A stretch of 6,712 bases of DNA from NCBI GenBank assembly GCA_030590275.1, contig JAUUYV010000101.1:1-6712 (forward strand), written 5' to 3'. Origin of the DNA: Porticoccaceae bacterium (GTDB lineage: Bacteria; Pseudomonadota; Gammaproteobacteria; Pseudomonadales; Porticoccaceae). Position 1 is the stretch's first letter. Each line of letters opens with the position of its first letter. The notes beneath the pieces were generated by a model. It saw only the letters and a program-made list of their open reading frames with translations, did not search any database and had not been told where the DNA came from. Positions 4,959 through 6,712 of the stretch are shown piece by piece. A program made the position numbers and the translations under genes.

Positions 4959-6302
4959 TTAGCCGCTGAGTTTTTGCTGCATTAGAAAATCGTCCAGTGC
5001 ATCTTTCAGGTTGGGCGAGGGGCCGTCGGTATATTCATAATCAACTCTGACTATGGGTTTATTAAGTGATAAGAGATGACTTAAATCACAGGGTGTCGCC
5101 GATACTACAACATCCGCATCAATGGCATTAATGGATTGTTCGAGTGCGCGCAATTGTTCTGGGAAATAGCCTACGGCGGGCAAAATATTCCGTAGATGGG
5201 GGTAATTGGAAAAAACGGTCTTTATGTCAGCCGAAGCTTGTTTACGGGGGTCGACAATCTCACTGGCCGGGGCCTGAACCGCTGCAATGTAACCGGCACC
5301 ATAGGCCATTCCGCCATGGGTCGTTGTCGGACCATCTTCTATCACCAGAACTCGCTTGTTGCGTACTGCTTCGATATCTTGCAGGGAAACAGTCGATTCG
5401 GCCCTGATAATGGCTGCTGTCGGGTTGACTGAACAGGCTGACTGAATGACCTTTTGTATGTCGGCCTCGGCGGCAACATTTACTTTGGGCACGATGACGA
5501 TATCGGCCATACGCAATACTGCTTCACCGGGGTGGTACGACGTTTCGTGTCCTGGCCGCAGGGGGTCGACCAATACCAGATGCAGGTCGGATTGAACAAA
5601 GGGGAAGTCGTTGTTGCCACCGTCCCAGATAATGATATCCGCTTCCTGCTGCGCCTGTTCAAAAATGGCCTGATAGTCGACGCCAGCGTATACAAGAATA
5701 CCGTTTGTTAAATAGGGCTCGTATTCTTCCCGCTCTTCTATGGTGCAGTCGGCATCATCCAGGTCGGAACGATGTGCGAATCGTTGCACCGCCTGCTTGC
5801 TGAGCTCACCATAGGGCATGGGATGGCGAATGGCCGCTACCTTAAGGCCACGGCTGTTCAAATAGTTGGCCACAAAGCGACTGGTTTGTGACTTGCCACA
5901 GCCGGTACGCACGGCTGATACAGCGATAACTGGCCGTGACGACTGGATCATTGTTCGATTTGGTCCCAGCAACAAAAAATCAGCGCCCGCAGAGAGCGCA
6001 ATGGAAGCTTTGTGCATCACCTCTTGATGGGGAATATCACTGTAGGCAAAAATCACCTGCGATATTTCGTTCTCGCAACAAAAGTCCAGTAAGCTCTCCT
6101 CGGCGATGATGGGAACGCCCTTGGGATATAGTGGCCCGCTCAAGCTTGCCGGGTATACTCGATCATCGATTTGCGGAATTTGGGCGGCAGTAAACGCCAT
6201 AACTTCGCTTAGCGGATCGTCCCGATAGACCATGTTGAAATTGTGAAAATCCCGGCCTGCGGCACCCATAATGATTATTTTATTTGTTTTACTCACAGCC
6301 AT
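4959..6302 (-). CDS. COG2403 P-loop protein, cyclic 2,3-diphosphoglycerate synthetase family
   Basis: The 447-residue protein has three parts: an N-terminal nucleotide-binding-like domain opening with IIIMGAAGRDFHNFN (9-23); a P-loop domain starting PVIAVSAVRTGCGKSQTSR (about 124-142, Walker-A RTGCGKSQ) with WDGGNNDFPF (226-235) and VDPLRPGHE (245-253); and a C-terminal region of about 90 residues. These match COG2403, whose characterised archaeal member forms cyclic 2,3-diphosphoglycerate from 2,3-diphosphoglycerate with ATP. Archaea use that compound for heat stability. In a mesophilic-looking bacterium the same product is unlikely, and the bacterial function is unassigned. It is the middle gene of an operon between a dihydroorotate dehydrogenase-like protein and carbamate kinase, so a role in a carbamoyl-phosphate-linked pathway is plausible but inferred. 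The start codon lacks a strong ribosome binding site; Met12, just before the GAAGRD motif, would be a shorter alternative. Confidence 0.85.
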   Translation of the reverse strand: MAVSKTNKIIIMGAAGRDFHNFNMVYRDDPLSEVMAFTAAQIPQIDDRVYPASLSGPLYPKGVPIIAEESLLDFCCENEISQVIFAYSDIPHQEVMHKASIALSAGADFLLLGPNRTMIQSSRPVIAVSAVRTGCGKSQTSRFVANYLNSRGLKVAAIRHPMPYGELSKQAVQRFAHRSDLDDADCTIEEREEYEPYLTNGILVYAGVDYQAIFEQAQQEADIIIWDGGNNDFPFVQSDLHLVLVDPLRPGHETSYHPGEAVLRMADIVIVPKVNVAAEADIQKVIQSACSVNPTAAIIRAESTVSLQDIEAVRNKRVLVIEDGPTTTHGGMAYGAGYIAAVQAPASEIVDPRKQASADIKTVFSNYPHLRNILPAVGYFPEQLRALEQSINAIDADVVVSATPCDLSHLLSLNKPIVRVDYEYTDGPSPNLKDALDDFLMQQKLSG

Positions 6303-6376
6303 TTACCACGGTCATTAGTCTGATTACCCGCATTTTTCTGGCGCTTTTTCGATAAGTGCCTGTGTCCAGAGCTTCC

Positions 6377-6712
6377 TTAACTTTCATCGGCCCAATAACT
6401 TCCCAGTACTTCCCGATAATTTGCATGTTCATAGGCGACCGGGTTAATCGCGTGCCCCTGGCAGACACTGCCTTTCATTTGCTCCACTGAATCGTATTCA
6501 TTGTCTTCCATCCACTGCGTTATGCCACTAAGGATTTTGCCCAGCTCCTGTTCGCCCCTTTTAAGCAATACGCTACACAGACAGACTGCATCGGCCCCGG
6601 CCAGTAATGCTTTGATAACATCTTCTTCGCGATGAAAGCCCCCCGTTGCCGCTAGACCCACTTCCACCTGCCCGTAAAGTAAGGCCAGCCAGCGAATTCG
6701 TTCCAGAGATTC
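6377..6712 (-). CDS. Dihydroorotate dehydrogenase-like flavoprotein, C-terminal part
   Basis: Only the last 111 residues lie in the window; the frame enters from the right edge. It begins with ESLERIRWLALLYGQVEVGL and continues AATGGFHREEDVIKALLAGADAV, the FMN-phosphate-binding loop and following helix of class-1 dihydroorotate dehydrogenase-like TIM barrels. It then has WMEDNEYDSVEQMKGS and a tail ending NYREVLGSYWADES, characteristic of the 'dihydroorotate dehydrogenase-like' group that differs from pyrimidine-pathway PyrD. Such proteins often sit beside pyruvate:ferredoxin oxidoreductase genes and presumably act on a pyrimidine- or dihydropyrimidine-like substrate in redox metabolism; neither point can be tested here. 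The gene precedes the COG2403 gene by 74 bases on the same strand with no terminator between them, so it is most likely the first visible gene of the same operon. The substrate is unknown. Confidence 0.85.
   Translation of the reverse strand, partial: ESLERIRWLALLYGQVEVGLAATGGFHREEDVIKALLAGADAVCLCSVLLKRGEQELGKILSGITQWMEDNEYDSVEQMKGSVCQGHAINPVAYEHANYREVLGSYWADES

Noticed and set aside
5144..5711. Several short plus-strand frames opposite the COG2403 gene
   Set aside because: They overlap one another and a well-supported minus-strand gene, and have no recognisable motifs.

Overview
The window looks like chromosomal DNA of a Gram-negative, probably marine, gammaproteobacterium. The main grounds are a rhombosortase next to its lipoprotein target, a DUF2939 inner-membrane protein and an amidohydrolase-2 enzyme with a strong AGGAGG site. 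The lineage is inferred from gene types only. No rRNA, tRNA, CRISPR array, transposase or integrase gene is visible.

Left part (1-1022): the N-terminal 186 residues of an amidohydrolase-2 family metal hydrolase run leftward off the window. Upstream of it lies about 460 bp without genes. This holds a candidate leftward promoter whose -35 box overlaps one arm of an 8-bp inverted repeat, a likely operator.

Rhombosortase unit (1029-2602): a lipoprotein with a C-terminal Gly-Gly-Gly/membrane-helix/basic tail is followed 29 bp later by a rhomboid-type intramembrane protease with Ser118/His179. This is the rhombotarget lipoprotein plus rhombosortase pair. It is the best candidate here for a specialised and little-characterised system: the protease probably removes the tail of its neighbour.

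Patchwork region (2603-3271): a half-size TMEM165/GDT1 (UPF0016) transporter gene is tightly enclosed by a 21-bp imperfect inverted repeat with GTT/AAC cores. The layout matches the two gene-proximal halves of integron attC sites, although no complete attC is present. Directly after it comes the C-terminal half of a SnoaL/NTF2-like protein that has lost its N-terminus. This looks like an old cassette insertion followed by deletion.

Right part (3277-6712): a DUF2939 membrane-anchored protein has its own promoter and ends at a long bidirectional hairpin terminator. Convergent to it is a minus-strand operon that enters from the right: dihydroorotate dehydrogenase-like flavoprotein (C-terminus only), COG2403 P-loop protein of the cyclic 2,3-diphosphoglycerate synthetase family, and carbamate kinase. 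The operon suggests an unassigned catabolic route that ends in carbamoyl phosphate and ATP.
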